64,000 nucleotides of DNA from Mrakia gelida (lineage: Eukaryota > Basidiomycota > Tremellomycetes > Cystofilobasidiales > Mrakiaceae): positions 124,001-188,000 of the forward strand of contig BRON01000012.1 of NCBI GenBank assembly GCA_024345305.1, read 5' to 3'. This document shows, piece after piece, positions 62,198 through 64,000 of the stretch. How positions within the stretch are numbered: the stretch's first letter is position 1; each line of letters begins with the position of its first letter. The translations under genes were made by a program, and so were the position numbers. The notes beneath the pieces are model-generated. The model made no database searches, was not told where the DNA came from, and worked only from the letters and a program-made list of their open reading frames with translations.

Positions 62198-63052
62198 TTA
62201 CATCTAAAGCAGAGAAAGAGGCGAGTGAGCTCAGACTCATCGGGTTCGAGCGCGTCCGTCGTCTTCGCGAAACCGGACGTCAACCAAACTCGAAGCACTC
62301 ACCTTGAACTCCTCCGCCGCCTCCCTCCACGAGTACCCCAACTGCGTAAGAACCTTCACATGCAGTCTCCCAAACTCTTGAACAAACTGCCTCGGAACCC
62401 TCTCCTCCAGCTCAGGCGACAAATCCTCCAACCCAAAGTACCTCCATCCCCTCGACAACGACCTCGGGTACTCCTCCGACCTATGCTTCAACACCACCGC
62501 CCCTTCATCCCTCTTCCAACAGTAGTGAAGACTTCGAATGATCTTGGGTACGACGTTCCTCTGACCATGAAGGACGGCGAGAGCGAGTGCGTCGATGAGG
62601 TTCGAGGAGTTTCCTCGCTCGGTGGTGTGTTCGAGGAGGGCAGAGCCGTAGAGGAAGGTAGCGAGGGGTCGTAGATCTTACTTCTCTACGAGGGGAGAGA
62701 GATGGATGAGTTCGTGCATCCTGAACTCGAGGTGTTGACCTTCGATCTCGAAGCGATCTCGTTGGATGCAGCGAAGGAGGAGGTAGACGTCTCTGGCTTC
62801 CTCCGCGAGTCGAAGGAGGGGTCGACCGTCTCGCTGTTCTCCGATGTGAGATGATCCAACTTGGAGGGTGTCTTCGAAGGCGGAGGAGGCTGCTTGGAGG
62901 TAGAAGGAACGGGTGGCGAAGAGCCAGCCGTCGCTCGAACGGAGGATGAGGTCGGCTTCGTTGTAGAGTTGGAAGTGGAAGTTCCAGTGGTCTTCGGTGG
63001 TTGGGGATGGAAAGGCAGGGGGAGTGGGTGGAGAGGAAGAGGAAGAGGCCAT
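62198..63052 (-). pseudogene. BTB/POZ domain gene with an in-frame TAA
   Basis: Two exons on the minus strand: 63052-62303 (750 bases, exactly 250 codons) and 62203-62198 (only ATG TAA). Residues about 20-120 look like a fungal BTB/POZ domain: WNFHFQLYNEADLILRSSDG, WLFATRSFYLQAASSAFEDTL, LLRLAEEARDVYLLLRCI and MHELIHLSPLVEK. The frame then has TAA at 62680-62678, in the place where related BTB proteins have Tyr (K-Y-D-L-R). It continues in the same frame as DLRPLATFLYGSALLEHT, IDALALAVLHGQRNVVPKII and WREAAEEFK. No acceptor is near enough to splice the stop out. BTB proteins can act as Cul3 adaptors. One point change (TAC or TAT to TAA) would explain it; a base-calling error is possible. Confidence 0.7.
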
Positions 63053-63399
63053 GGTTTGATTTGATTTGGGAGGTGGCGAGGTGATGGGTGGAGGAGAGGG
63101 AGGGACGAGGAGGGAGGGACGAGCTCAGCTTCGAACTGAGAGCGAGGGCGGTGCACTCCGCCCTTTCCTTTCGGGGTCTCTCTGCCTGAAAATTCTCCTC
63201 AGCTACTGTCAATTGCGAGAAACTGTAGATTAGTCTTGGGCCGAGACTGCCTCGATCCGTCGAAACAGCAGATCACACGTCCTCGCGACTTCAATCCACC
63301 ACTCACATCACCATCCCTCGAACAAAGATCAAACGAAAAACGAAACTGAACAACTACCTAGACGCGACCATCTCCCACTCTCTCTCCGCCCTCCCCAGC
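63053..63399. other. Spacer upstream of the BTB gene and downstream of DSK2
   Basis: These 347 bases hold the DSK2 3' end and the upstream region of the BTB gene, both on the minus strand. Nothing else was recognised. Confidence 0.45.
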
Positions 63400-64000
63400 C
63401 TAGTTTCCGCCCGGAGGAGGATGCGAGAAGAGGTACTCGACGGCTGCCGAACTGTTGAGAACGACGCGTCGAAATGAACGAAGAAGTCAGTTCTCGTTCT
63501 CGTGCTCGTCGTGATCTCTCGAGAGGAGGAGTAAGAGAGATACTCACACGTTCCCACCGCAAACCGTCAACGCCTCGATGTTGGATTGGCCGTCGTAGAA
63601 TCTGCGAGAAAACGACGAACGACGAACGACCGAAGCAAGTCAGTCTCGCCGCACGCGTCTCGATCTCGTCTCTCCCTCCCCTTCTTCCAGCTCGTCCCAA
63701 AAAAAAAAAAGGGGGATGTTACTCACCCCATCGCCTGCAGCTGAACCAATTGATCCGCGAACCTCTCATGAGCAGGTCTTACGTCCGCTGGCGCCCTCGC
63801 CGCCGGTGCTCCTCCTCCAAACCCACCGAACCCTCCAGCTCCAGCTCCTCCTCCAAACATCTGCTGCATCTGCTGCATCTGTTCGGGCGTAGGCATAGGC
63901 ATTCCACCGAATCCTCCTCCTCCAGCGCCAGGAGGAGCTCCGAAGGCGGCGAAAGGGTTGGCGGCTCCTGGAGCGGCGACGGCTCCTGCTGGGGGAGCTC
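63400..64000 (-). CDS. DSK2: DSK2 / ubiquilin, C-terminal part (5' end outside window)
   Basis: Three exons are visible: from the window edge to 63727, 63601-63548 and 63451-63400, with phases 2 and 2. The left part is Gly/Pro/Ala-rich with Gln-Met repeats (MPTPEQMQQMQQMFGGG), as in the STI1 to UBA linker of ubiquilins. The end is a UBA domain: ERFADQLVQLQAMGF, YDGQSNIEALTVCGGNV and SAAVEYLFSH. Dsk2 binds ubiquitin chains through UBA and the proteasome through an N-terminal UBL (outside the window). The C-terminus after the UBA is very short (PPPGGN). Confidence 0.85.

Overview
This is nuclear DNA from a fungus, most likely a basidiomycete yeast of the Pucciniomycotina (Microbotryomycetes type). 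The evidence is GC-rich sequence, almost every gene cut by many short introns (about 50-140 bases) with GTGAG/GTACG/GTTCG donors, a CTGAC branch site and a pyrimidine tract before AG, and protein families found only in fungi. No bacterial, organellar, transposon, CRISPR or tRNA feature was seen. All gene models were built by hand-splicing and checked for reading-phase continuity. The lineage is an inference.

Layout. 0-12.5 kb: the C-terminal half of a vacuolar TRP channel (YVC1 type), a 2.5 kb gene-poor spacer, F-box-like gene 1, an 84-residue protein, and SEC18/NSF. 13-19 kb: a Ser/Pro-rich protein, F-box-like gene 2 (frameshifted), and a divergent Ran-like GTPase. 19-31 kb: OST1/ribophorin I, PNC1 nicotinamidase, a Rab escort protein, a small secreted Cys-rich protein, a second Ser/Pro-rich protein, and LEU2. 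31-48 kb: cyclin C, sugar transporter 1, F-box-like gene 3, VPS17, a possible small gene, sugar transporter 2 and F-box-like gene 4. 48-57 kb: an alpha/beta hydrolase, an unrecognised 276-residue protein, and a large FG-repeat nucleoporin with an N-terminal membrane segment. 57-64 kb: F-box-like gene 5, a broken F-box/LRR gene, a broken BTB gene, and the 3' end of DSK2 (ubiquilin).

Conserved single-copy housekeeping genes (vesicle fusion, N-glycosylation, NAD salvage, Rab prenylation, leucine synthesis, Mediator, retromer, ubiquitin shuttle) all read as intact. Interleaved with them is a fast-evolving layer. It holds five copies of one F-box-like family with conserved exon/intron architecture, two sugar transporters, and two related Ser/Pro-rich proteins. 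Disabling mutations are confined to this layer: F-box-like gene 2, the F-box/LRR gene and the BTB gene all carry frameshifts or stops.

The most notable items are the Ran-like protein with degenerate P-loop and switches, the predicted transmembrane FG nucleoporin, the F-box-like expansion with decay, a 4-base microexon coding a PNC1 active-site residue, and a strongly over-represented 8-bp palindrome GACGCGTC, mostly in introns and spacers.
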